From contig NC_083510.1 in the NCBI RefSeq assembly GCF_032362555.1, positions 6,661,501 through 6,725,500 of the forward strand: DNA of 64,000 nucleotides, written 5' to 3'. This document shows positions 20,027 through 30,526 of this stretch, piece by piece. Positions within the stretch are counted from its first letter, which is position 1, and every line of letters begins with the position of its first letter. The stretch comes from Amyelois transitella. Its lineage: Eukaryota; Arthropoda; Insecta; Lepidoptera; Pyralidae. The notes under the pieces are model-generated. The model was not told where the DNA came from and made no database searches. It saw only the letters and a program-made list of their open reading frames with translations. A program made the translations under genes and the position numbers.

Positions 20027-22169
20027 TCATTATCTCAAAGAATAATGAATTTATCAAAACAATGTATAATTTCTTTTACTTTTATAAATTTAGTACAACA
20101 GATTTTATGTACATTCACCACTTATAACTGTAGTTCGGTTCTTAATCATAAGTTTCAGCCTGAGGTTTATACAGCTGTTCCCTCTTGGGATGTAGGTTGA
20201 AGGAACGCGTACATTAGTACAGCACAAGAATCACTTATATTTATTTCTGTAAGATATATCTTAACACACACTAGATCGGTAAAGCCATATTTTTACGGGC
20301 TAAACATACCATATGAACATACCGATAGCACAGATGGGTACCACTTACTTTTTGTGGTCTGTGATAATTATAGAACAACATTATTTTCTCGTATACAATG
20401 AGAAAAGACTTTCCAAAATAATACTTAATTTTGCTTTAAAAAAAACCATGAAATATTTAAGTTAACTTTGGTGAAGACTGCTTATTTTTTCAATAACAAT
20501 TGTGTTTAAGAGATGTGTCCATTAGCGGTAACTTGCTATAGCAAATATACATTTCGTCCAATACCACCAACCACTGAAATTCAATTATCGAGTTTTTGGG
20601 GGATCCCGAAAAAAAAGCACAATTTTCATCTGGCAACTCTGGACTAGCTCTCGGAGCCGAAGAGCAGAGCTATTTACCTAAGCTGCATTTTTCCGACGTG
20701 GAGTACCGTCATCCGATGCGCCGCGCAATGTTACTCTGCCGCGCCTCTTCAAGAGCACGTTATACGCGTTCAAATGGATAGATGAAGATGTGTGCAAGCG
20801 CAAATGTATATTTTTTCAATCCTCAACATTTAAAATCCATTATGCACCACAACCCCACCGCCACCATATGCTATACTAGCTATACCATCGCCTATTACAT
20901 CGGCGATTATGTGCGCGTACCTTTTAGGAACAAATATAATTTAAGCCTTTTAGAATAAGGTATTTTTATGAAAAGATAAATGAAGCATTCTGCCTTTTTT
21001 TAGAATTCAAACAATACGCCGCATTTATCACCTATTTTAACTAACAATTTTGGAAAAATAAATGAATACGTCGAAAATAACACTAAGCACACCTTATTTT
21101 AAGTTTACATCGAAAACAAATTTTTTCGACTTTTATTTGTTTTTCCAGTATTATTGTAGTTCACGTGCAACATTGTTATTCGACCTGCTTGAAGTACAAG
21201 CTATTGTGTATGCCTCAAAGTTTTATGTTCCAGCCACAGCGACACACACTTCCCTTATATAATATTACTAAGACATTATCAATAATTTTAACAGCTGAAA
21301 CATAAAAACTTGTGTCAACGAAAGACTATACGAAGAATGTACTATATTCCGGAATTTTAACGGCAACTGCAAGCCAAATCTCTATCATCATTTTAAAGAA
21401 ATCGAGATTAAGAACAAGGACTACAGTGAATTTGTTGGGAAATTACAAAAATAATGAACCAAAATTCGTGTAGTGTGGACTGTGGACTGACCTACAAATT
21501 CTTATATTCTGGCTGCCTAACTAAAGATAACCAAAGCCAAAATTTGTGCAGTGTGTGGACTGTGGACCGACCTACGAGCTATAACTTCAAATGAGCGCGT
21601 TTCGACCGTTCCGTTATTGTCAGTTTTTGACGAACACTAACTAATTCGCTTTATTTTGCAAAGTAAAGTAAATCTTCCAGAAAACATGATTGATCATTGA
21701 TAAACAGTCCACACTTGACACCGCGAGCAGGGCGGTTTACTTGCTAGCGCTCGGTACATATACTTAGAGCCACCTTTATGTATTCATCTTACGGAACCAC
21801 CAATCCCTATTCTATTTATGGTTCATGTACGATGAGGTATTATTCACCTTGGTATTTTAATTATTTGTAATTAAATTTTTACGTGGATTTTAATCGACTT
21901 GGCAAAATATACACGTACAAAAGATTTAATAAAATGACATGTATATAATGCAAACATCACTTTTATTCAATTGAGAGTAGGTAGGTGCCTCTCTTGTTTC
22001 ATAGGTACATAGGTACATTACATAATATAGTTAAACATAAATATTTTAGAGATAAGTCTTGTCTGTTTTAAAAGGTTTTTAATAAAAAAATCGGGATATT
22101 GACTATATTATTTCGATTTCTATGTTATTTAGCCTATTCCAAATATTACATGAAAAGTCTGAAGTCCTT
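20027..22169. other. intergenic region, no gene recognised
   Basis: It follows the E2-like stop codon. A short direct repeat, TGTGGACTGTGGACtGACCT, occurs near 21475 and 21555. The 61-codon frame at 20596-20781 lies in locally CpG-rich DNA but has no recognisable domain or splice context. Confidence 0.45.
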
Positions 22170-25100
22170 CTAGGATTTTTGACGTAACACTTCAAATCTC
22201 GTGACTTTAAAGTAAGCTATGGTCCATTCAGGTATGCAGTGCGGAGTATACTCGCGGTGAAATCTTGCAAATATTTCGGTAAATATTAAAGCATCTATTG
22301 TGTTGATAGGGACCCATTTTAAAGCAAGAAAGGCCATGTCCACGTCGCAGTATTTTTTATCTGTCAAAGGAAATTCACAACTTCTAAAGTCAAGTATGAG
22401 CAGGTTAGTATTTTTCTTGTCGATTGAACAGATTCTATAGAGTTCCTATTAAAAACCATCTGAAAGCCCATGAGCTGTATCATATACTACTGCTTCCCGG
22501 AGGGGTAGACAGAGACTTTATATTTCAACTTGCTACGATCCCAACATTCTTGGTTTGCTTCGTATAAAACTCTATTCATGCAAACTCTTCGGTTTGGGCC
22601 AGAATTATTAACCAGATAATATTTATCGTTAACAATAGGTAAGTATATTTTTAGGCGTTCACCGAACAACATTAAAAGGGACCTTAGCCGTATTGCTTAG
22701 CCATCATCCAAATGACAGACCAATAAGCTAGACGACGAAGCCGTCCGCTGGTTCCCAGTGGAAAGAAGTAAACAACACTATCTATTTTTCTAAGGTTCTA
22801 CAACGCAGAATATTCAACAGCAGGGTTGTGGTCGGAGATTAGCTAGTGTGGCTACATCTCTACGCCACAAGTCTCAACAACCAATCACGCGACGCTATCA
22901 GTCAAAAACAGGAAAAGTCTAAATCGCGCAAGCAAAGATTTCACGAATTGGAGCGTGTACACGACCTCCGGAGAGCCTAGGAGAACCTTAACTAGGATAA
23001 CCGACACAACATTGTCGGAAACGCGGTTCTCCAGGCATAAAACCTAGCCTGGCGGAAGATTATCCCTTTAGTAGCGGTAGGGCCGAATCATAGCACCCGC
23101 TACACTAGGATATGGCGTATGTGACGCAAGCTAGCGTAGGTACTAAGGAGGCAACTTTCACTTCATGATTATCTATCTAATTTAATATTATATCAAAAGT
23201 CTTTTATCGAACAAATTTATCAAAACGGACGCTTTTTCTCGATTGCTATATAATGTTCGACGAATTTATATTTAACTTGTTTCATTAAATGTTACACATT
23301 GAACCATTTCATTTACTGTTTAATAACGTTAAAATATCTTCTTCTAATACTTCATTTTATACAAATAAATGACCTGCAATCTCGCTTTAGTTTTTGTGCA
23401 AAGAAAATCAAGTGTGTTCATATTCAGAGAACGGAACTCTTACAATATCGTCTACTAAAAACTACCTACTAAATTATTATTATTTATTATAAAATTTATC
23501 TCCGCGAAAACTCTGCTGCAATCACACCCTTTTCACGGAAATCTATAAAATTTAAACAAAATCGTCGGCGCGGCGTTCATATTTTAAAGCCCGCTCTACA
23601 CTCACGCGTCAATCTTGCGAGAAAGCGAGCAAAATTGTTGGCTCACTCTCGTTGACCTCAGTTGCGTGCAACTCAATTGCCAAGGATATCGTATAAGGCG
23701 ACTAAGGGATTGGCTTATAAGCTTGGGATTCTTCTATTAGGTGATGGGGCATGTTACTAATCTCAATTCCATTATTTTTGTCATACAACTGAACGTGGCC
23801 TTTCGGTTTTTTCAAAACTGCTGGGTCTGTCTACCCCACAAGGGCATAGATGTAACAAAATATATGTAATATTTCTTAGCCGACCCAGTACTTTAGCATA
23901 CAAGTTTAAATGGTTATAAAAATAAAATAAAAAACTAATCGTGCTGTTATTGTTTCAATTCCGTATGGTTCCCGGCAATTTAGAATAGGACTCCCTCTCT
24001 TTCCCAGGGATGTAAATAGGTAGGTATGTATAAAAATTAACCATGCATGGAAACGGATAGATAAGTACGTTAATAGAGATACCTATTGACGAAGAAAAAA
24101 CAAAAAAAATAACAAACAAATGTTATTATTAAATATATAAATAAATTTGTCGATATCCGTAATGTTTTTTTTTATAAATGTCGGTTTGTATATATCAAAG
24201 ACGTGAGAATTGCCTCCCTGCGCTAAGTTGCTGTAAACAATACTGAGTTACAGTAAATTCTTTGCCCAAGAATAATATTCATACCTGCGATTCTGATGAA
24301 GTATACTTTCCTTGGCGAGGATATCTGAATATCGTTTCGGCTCAGAGCCAACAGCGACCTTTGTCGATCACTCCAGTTGCGTTCCAACTCTCTCAACAAG
24401 CTTAGGCGAGCGGCTTTTGTTAATAAGCCATTTAGCTCGCCATATTGACCTTTGCTTATTACATCCGTGACACGGGAAATTGCCTGTCAATATATAATAA
24501 AATCATATGTATTGTACCTTATCCAACCATTTATTTAAATTCTAACAGCTACCGCTGCAGTCACGTTTAACGTAAATAATTAACGTTTCGTGAAAATTTA
24601 CTTTTAATACTTACGGCGTTAAAACATATTCATCAAATTTATCTACCAATATTATTACTTTTTAAAAGCTTTTATATACCTCAAATGTTTAAATTTTTTT
24701 AATATTAGTATTAATAATTTGTGATTAGTAACGTCGAACGCAACGTAACTTTCTAGTGCTTGACAAATCTTCACCACGTTATTGATGAATTATGGAAACT
24801 CAATGTAAATGTAAAGTTTATACCTATTTATATAATTATAAATAATATTTTAGATGAATGAAATAAAAACTTCAAACTTTAAAAATGTGTTAGACAGAAA
24901 AGAACCTATACTTGTCATATTTAAATCGATAAAATATTCTTAGAATGTTAAATAAATCTTCTTCTAATAATACAACCAACACTTAATGAGCTGTCAGATT
25001 TAAAATAAATGGTTGGATAAGGTATAGTTTATTTTTCAATTTACGCTGAAAATATATACAACTGAATAACCAAGCCAATCATATTTTTACTAAATGAAAA

Positions 25101-26063
25101 GATGGAAGAAAGTTAGTCTTGGTTATGGTCTTTATGACCACTTAGGATCCATAGACCGTAAAAGCATACTAATATTCCATCTAACGACCTTAACTTCGGA
25201 AGTAGTCATTGGTACTTTACCGAGATGGGGTTTCAACCTATACCTATAATAAAGTATATACGAAATTTTCTTTCTATAGGTAGGTAAGGGTATTTGTTTG
25301 TTTTATGCATCACGTCGGGCATATTACCGGTTCGACTACCGACGCTCTTACTTACGGAAGAAACTTAGACTATTCACTTTTATATCAAACAAGCTTTCGC
25401 CCGCGGCTCCGCCCTCGTGATATGTATCCCATGTCCTTCTCCGTACTCTACACTTTATGTATAAAAATTTATGCAGATCGGTTCAGTGTTTTTGATGTGT
25501 AAGACGGACAAAAAACAAACAAATACCCTTACCTATAGAAAGAAGAAAATTTCGTATATACTTTAGTACTTAAAGATAAAGTAGACACTAAGAACATGAA
25601 TTAAACATTGTTACTTTAAAATTACCTGTTTTGTTCCAAATTTAAATTCATTTTCTTGAAAACTAGGATCCCATACGTGGCGTAAAACGCAGAAGTCAAT
25701 TTTTATCATAATCCATGTAAATGGATTTTGGACTAATATAAGTTTAGGGACCCGTTTCTTATTAGGATCTCGTTTTCTTTTAAAGAAAAAAGTTTTGGGA
25801 AAACCATTCATAAGGTCATACGATTGCTTTGACACTGGTTGCAGTAACTTTTCATCGTTGTGTTGATTTCTCTTTGGTTCCAATTGCCGAAACTTGATCA
25901 AGAACTGGTCGAATGATACAGACGATGACTGTGACTGTCCAAGGGAAATGGAATGCAATGGGGTCGTTCTGTTCAATCCCGGGCCACAACTACGATACTT
26001 TACCAGCGTTTCTATTTGAGCTGGCCAGTAACGTTTACCCAGTACTCTTACCACGCTTGCCAT
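22170..26063 (-). CDS. MAIP1: MAIP1-like mitochondrial protein (m-AAA protease-interacting protein 1)
   Basis: Minus-strand exons: 26063-25626 (146 codons, ATG start), 24483-24285 (66 codons + 1 nt) and terminal 22445-22170 (TAG). Splice sites are canonical (CAG|GTAATT; GACAG|GCAATT; GCAG|GTATGA; AATAG|GAACTC). The protein starts with a basic, acid-poor stretch (MASVVRVLGKRYWPAQIETL) that suits a mitochondrial presequence. It then reads NPFTWIMIKIDFCVLRHVWDP, TKQAISRVTDVISKGQYGEL and, at the C-terminus, CIPEWTIAYFKVTRFEVL, the order expected for MAIP1 with its Tim44-like fold, which helps sort EMRE and binds the m-AAA protease. The second exon ends in phase 1 while the last starts in phase 0, so one short linking exon of 3n+2 nt must exist that I could not find. 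Frame damage is the alternative. Confidence 0.75.
22487..22680 (-). repeat. interspersed repeat G fragment
   Basis: Begins near CCGGAGGGGTAGACAGAGAC and continues with CATGCAAACTCTTCGGTTTG. Related pieces occur at 27330-27420, 47430-47540 and 51230-51350 (CCTTTCCAGGAGGGATAGGC). It lies in an intron of the MAIP1-like gene. Confidence 0.45.
22820..23130 (+). repeat. interspersed repeat F, copy 1
   Basis: Shares CGCCACAAGTCTCAACAA, AAATCGCGCAAGCAAAGAT and CCTAGCCTGGCGGAAGAT with 33878-34095. The family is not identified. Confidence 0.65.
23680..23880 (+). repeat. SINE B, 3' two thirds
   Basis: Contains AAGGCGACTAAGGGATTGGC and GTCTACCCCACAAGGGCATA. The 5' end is truncated; a separate 5' piece of the same family lies at 23966-24018. 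Confidence 0.7.
23966..24018 (+). repeat. SINE B, 5' fragment
   Basis: CGTATGGTTCCCGGCAATTT followed by CTCTCTTTCCCAGGGATGTA. Confidence 0.55.
25251..25564. repeat. foldback: long inverted repeat around a repeat tail
   Basis: Left arm 25251-25304 (AAAGTATATACGAAATTTTC, then GGTAAGGGTATTTGTTTG) is repeated inverted at about 25512-25564 with small indels. The roughly 200-bp interior includes CTTTCGCCCGCGGCTCCGCC, an interspersed-repeat head. Confidence 0.8.
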
Positions 26064-26139
26064 CTACGATAATTATATATTTTATACATAAGCTTCCATG
26101 CCTGGTAGCGAATTAAAACATAGGATATGCCAACTGTTT

Positions 26140-26345
26140 CTCTTCCTGTACAGCTTGTAAGTCAATCAAGCAAAATCTTATAACTTAGGCTTCTTCATTT
26201 AGGCAATAGGCTAGTAACTTGTCGCTATTTGAATATATTCATTGAAAATAATTTAGCCACACAGCTTTAATAGCAGTTACAGACAGTACCTAAACTTTGT
26301 CTACCCCATAAGAGATAAAGACATGATTATATGAACGTATGTTTT
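26140..26345 (+). repeat. SINE B, degraded copy
   Basis: GGCAATAGGCTAGTAACTTG and TGTCTACCCCATAAGAGATA are recognisable. Confidence 0.5.
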
Positions 26346-26383
26346 ATGCATACAATACAATAATTATAATATTAACTAGCTGT

Positions 26384-26608
26384 CCCGGCAAACGTTGTTT
26401 TGCCATATAAATATTTTTACGTAATTTCGAGTTAAAAAAAATGTTAAGGGTGGACAACCCTTAACACTTAGGGGTATGAAAAATAGATGTTAGCCGATTC
26501 TCAGACCTGAATATGCATGCAAAATTTGGTTAAAATCGGCAAAGCCGTTTCGGAGGAGTACGGAGACAAACATTGTGACACGAGCATTTTATATATAAGA
26601 AGAAAGAT
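26384..26608 (+). repeat. interspersed repeat with CTAGCTGTCCCGGCAAACG head
   Basis: The head CTAGCTGTCCCGGCAAACGT and body AAAATCGGCAAAGCCGTTTC are typical of the 3' ends of arthropod non-LTR elements. The family is not assigned. Confidence 0.6.
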
Positions 26609-26639
26609 TATGATTCAAAACAAATGTGGGGGAATGACA

Positions 26640-26816
26640 ATTTCCTCTAGTTAGGAAGTCCTTTGAAGAGAGCAACGAAATAGGTTCTTCAACTTCGTTC
26701 TTATTACTATGCTTAAATACGAGTAGGGCCACTGGTTGGCTTCTTCAAAACATGACCTGACCAGGTATCGAACCAGGCACCTGGATTTCAAACCACTACG
26801 CTAAACAGGCCGTCTT
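26640..26816 (-). repeat. second tRNA-headed SINE (minus strand)
   Basis: On the minus strand the head (26816-26755) has TTAGCGTAGTGGTT (A-box-like) and GGTTCGATACC, an exact B box. The tail toward lower coordinates is degraded. It is unrelated by sequence to the SINE head at 17761-17826. Confidence 0.65.
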
Positions 26817-27965
26817 ACCTAGTTAGATACTTACTTAGGCATATATGATTTTTCACATCACGTCTAATGTAACGCGAATATTGCATTTAAAATCGCCTTA
26901 TTCAAATTACAATCTCCCCATTGCGCCCTTTGAAGAAATTAATTTAAGTAAGATAACAAAAACTTGAAAAATTTCCCATTTTTTGTTATATAAAAGTGTA
27001 CGTTTTTGAGTTTTGTTTATATGATAGATGAAATTGTCATAATAAAAATCTATGGTATTTGTAAACTACTTTTACAAAGGTTTACTTTGTGGAACTAATT
27101 GTGTATCTATTATACATGGCAACAAGTAAATTTTTTAAGCCTGTTAATAATTTTTCTGGACAACTTTACTGTTAATGCTTAATGTTAAATTGATGCCTAT
27201 ATATAATTTTCTAAAAATAACGAAAGCAAGGCCGACACACAATACATCACGCCACACACCACTGCACTTTTTCGGAGAGGCAAGCGGAGCCTACATCTTT
27301 ATCTTTCCGCTGGCAATGATCCCTGCATACGTAGGTACTTGTTTGCTTCATCAATTAATCTTTTTACGAAAGCTGTTAGTTTAGAGTATTCTTACCTCTA
27401 ACCTTCTCCCAGAATGTCCATCGCAAAAAAAGAAGAAGATCATTAAATCTATAATAAATCTATATTAATACTATGTGTTTGTTAGTCCTTCTTTCACGTC
27501 ACCACTGAGTGAAATTTTGCAATCATACTTTAGTGTGGAGTACGGAGAAAAACATATGTTACTTGCCACGCGGAAGGAGCTGCGGCGAAAGCTGGTCAAC
27601 ATTATTTAAATGTTAAAGAATATGCTGACTAGGTAATCAATGCACAACCCAAACCGCTGTGTAACCAATGGTATGTCAATTCTGTAGTCTAGAGGTCTGC
27701 CTCACTAAGAGAGGATTTCCCGAATTACCACGGGAACGGAATTTTTCGTTCCACAAGATTTGCGGACTCTCGTAAATAAAATAAAAGTAGTGTCGTGTCA
27801 TGGTATATGAATAAGTAACTCTCGGAAGAACTTAGATACTGTATCAGGCACATATTCATCACAAATCGAGCTTAACAAACAAGAACACCTTGTGACGAAG
27901 AGACGTGAAATGTCTCCTTTGTTAGTGGACTTATTCTTCAATGCCAAAAATCACAGATATATATA
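26817..27965. other. intergenic, no gene seen
   Basis: AT-rich sequence with repeat G-like traces at 27330-27420. No exon was recognised. Confidence 0.45.
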
Positions 27966-27969
27966 TAAT

Positions 27970-28155
27970 ACTAGCGACCCGCCCGGCTTCGCACGGGTGC
28001 AAAATTCGGAAAAAATTATACATAAAAACCTTCCTCTTGAATCACTCTACCTGTTACAAAAAACCGCATCGAAATCCGTTGCGTAATTTTAAAGATTTAA
28101 GCATACAGACAAACAGACTAAAATAGCGACTTTGTTCTTTACTATGTAGTGATAC
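27970..28155 (+). repeat. GCACGGGTGC-type interspersed repeat, short copy
   Basis: GCGACCCGCCCGGCTTCGCA head, AAACCGCATCGAAATCCGTT middle and an end near ACTATGTAGTGAT. A longer reverse copy is at 48585-48842. Confidence 0.7.
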
Positions 28156-28451
28156 CTTAGTATATAAGCTGTTGATTAATCTTTATAATTCGTGCTTTTT
28201 AATTTCATTTCTTTATTAAATAATTGCCATATTATTAATCGGACTTTGTGGTTTAAGTTACCATCGCCATATAAATCAAATTTAATCAATAAAATATTAA
28301 TTCTGACAATGTCTCAAAAGCTGATAAAAATTCATATTATCTTGTTTTCGTAAAATAATCTGTTAAATAAAAAAAATATCTTATTAATCCATGCTACCTG
28401 GGGGATCATTGTGAGATAGGCATATCCTAGTAGGTATAGCTATTTATGTAC

Positions 28452-28720
28452 AATATATACTAATATTATAAAGCTGAAGAGTTTGTCTGTTTGTTTGAAC
28501 GCGCTAATCTCAGGAACTACTGGTTCGAATTGAAAAATTATTTTTGCGTTGAATTTACCATTTATCGAGGAAGGCTATATTTAGGGTACCTAAGTATATA
28601 ACATCACGCTGCAACTATAAGGAGCAAAGAAAAAATGGAATATGTGAAAAAAAGGGGTAAATTTAAAAAAAAAAAAATCATCTTTGAGGGTTTCAATGAT
28701 GCTAGCTAGACAGCTATTAA
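28452..28720 (-). repeat. interspersed repeat A, copy 2
   Basis: Reverse orientation: TATTATAAAGCTGAAGAGTT, then GAACGCGCTAATCTCAGGAA. Confidence 0.7.
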
Positions 28721-28841
28721 TTATTTAATAGGTAGGTAATACTTTTACAAGCCAATATTTATGAATGCGACAATGTATAAATAACTACGACAATAAATTA
28801 TTTTAAGTATAGGTTAATAATTATATGTTTTTAATAAATGT

Positions 28842-29112
28842 GCCGTGTGGTTCCAGGCCCCCATAAGAAAAAGAATAGGCCACTCCATCTCATTCCCATA
28901 GACGTAATGGATGGATGATGTAAAAGGCGACTAAGGGATAGGCTTATCAACTTCGGATTCTTCTTTTTAGAGCATTGGTTAGCAATCTGTCACTATTTAA
29001 ATCTCCATTCTATGATTAAGCCAAACAACCAACCTAGTCTAGCAATCAACAGTCTCTTTAAGACTGTTGGCTCTGTCTACCTCGCAAGGGGTATAGAAGT
29101 GTATGTATGTTT
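28842..29112 (+). repeat. SINE B, near full length
   Basis: TGCCGTGTGGTTCCAGGCCC head, with a short internal duplication of GATGGATG near 28915, and GTATGTATG tail. Confidence 0.75.
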
Positions 29113-29234
29113 TAATAAATTAGCTGATATCGTACCATAACAACTCAGCTTAACTATCAATCAATACATATAATAAACATAAACAACAATTGTCTGTACA
29201 CACATACATACATATGGTCACGTCTATATCCCGC

Positions 29235-29239
<5 letters not shown>

Positions 29240-29267
<28 letters not shown>
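29240..29267. repeat. (AT)n microsatellite
   Basis: About 14 AT dinucleotides. Confidence 0.9.
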
Positions 29268-29271
<4 letters not shown>

Positions 29272-29389
29272 GTACATTGAGTATATTTTCAAAAATAAAT
29301 ATTTATAACGATCAAGAAATAATAAGAGAGTACATGAATTTGAAAAAAAAAATGTGTCTGTTTGTTTTTACAAGCTAATTTCCGAAATT

Positions 29390-29740
29390 ACTGAACGGAG
29401 TCAAATGAAACGTTCTGTTTTATAGCTCTTATAACCAACATATAGGATAATTTATTTTGAAACCTGGAACAGCTGATATTGAACCATAATAACTCAGCTA
29501 AACTGTAGGAAATATTGAAATGACGTCTAAGCAAAAGTTGTTCAACCTGATGAACATTTTGTGTTGGCATATAAAAATTGAAGATCTGGAACACCTGATG
29601 CAGAATCATTATAGACCAGCTAAATCAGCCGAATTATGGAAAAGACGTCTTAACAAATGTTTTTCAAATCAACAACAAAAATTAAAGCTACACGCGTAGG
29701 TACACCAGATAGTGAAATCTAAGAGATTGATTCATATCAA
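29390..29740. other. repetitive non-coding block
   Basis: Two loosely repeated units share CTGGAACAgCTGATattGAA and ACTCAGCTAAA/GACCAGCTAAA motifs (about 29462 and 29585). The minus-strand 73-codon frame across it is a by-product. Confidence 0.4.
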
Positions 29741-29943
29741 ATAATTTGTGTTATCAAAACGCAAACTGATTTATACAAAAATATATTTTCATATCAGTAC
29801 AATTTCCGACGTGATCCAGGTAAGAAGATTTCATTTTCTATGCCTATATTTATTTACTGATTTTATTTACTTGATACTTTTACCTTTATGTTAGTTTGAA
29901 ACAATTTAAGTTGAACTCTTATTTTAGCGTTGAACATTGTAAC

Positions 29944-30040
29944 ATACATACATACTCGTATACCTATTCAAGTCTATATCCCTTGCGCGGAAGCCAGAGC
30001 CAACTGTCTTGAAAATGTCACATTGAGCTGTAAGGATCAG
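29944..30040 (-). repeat. SINE B, 3' fragment
   Basis: ACATACATACTCG...TATATCCCTTGCGCGGAAG and CAACTGTCTTGAAAATGT mark the inverted 3' end of the family. Confidence 0.55.
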
Positions 30041-30526
30041 GATTATTTTGTACCAATGTATAACACATTAGTGACAATTTGAGTTCACACGAGCGGAGCC
30101 ACGGTCAAAAGCTAATTACATAAAAGTATAGGTACTTCCCAGTAGATGGTTGGCGCCCAAAATTTGAAATGTTAATTTACTGATAGTGATAGCGCATCAA
30201 CAACATAACTTTCGCAAAATTACGCATTTGATTAGTCAACAATTAAATAACCAAGTCTTTTTTTATTTTATAACCGGCTTTTTGAGAATATATCAATCTT
30301 CAGGCTTTTTCCGCTTTTACCATAAGTAAGGTAAGTAAGTTTATGTAAATATTCTTTTGGACTATTAATCTGCTTACCGCCATTATTAAGTCACAGAACG
30401 TAATAGGATTCAGTCCTGAATAAATCTATTGTAATTAATCTAATAATTTTACAATCATAAAATTTCACTTAAAAATGTACAAATGATGTTTTATCGAGTA
30501 AGTACCTACATAATATTTTCAGTGCA

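Noticed and set aside
20596..20781. 61-codon CpG-rich frame as an exon
   Set aside because: No splice sites or family motif; kept only as part of the intergenic note.
26755..26814. Functional tRNA gene on the minus strand
   Set aside because: Same reasoning: pol III boxes without a sound acceptor stem, joined to a repeat body.
29388..29609. Minus-strand 73-codon frame as a gene
   Set aside because: It covers repeated CTGATATTGAACC-type units and has no domain features.
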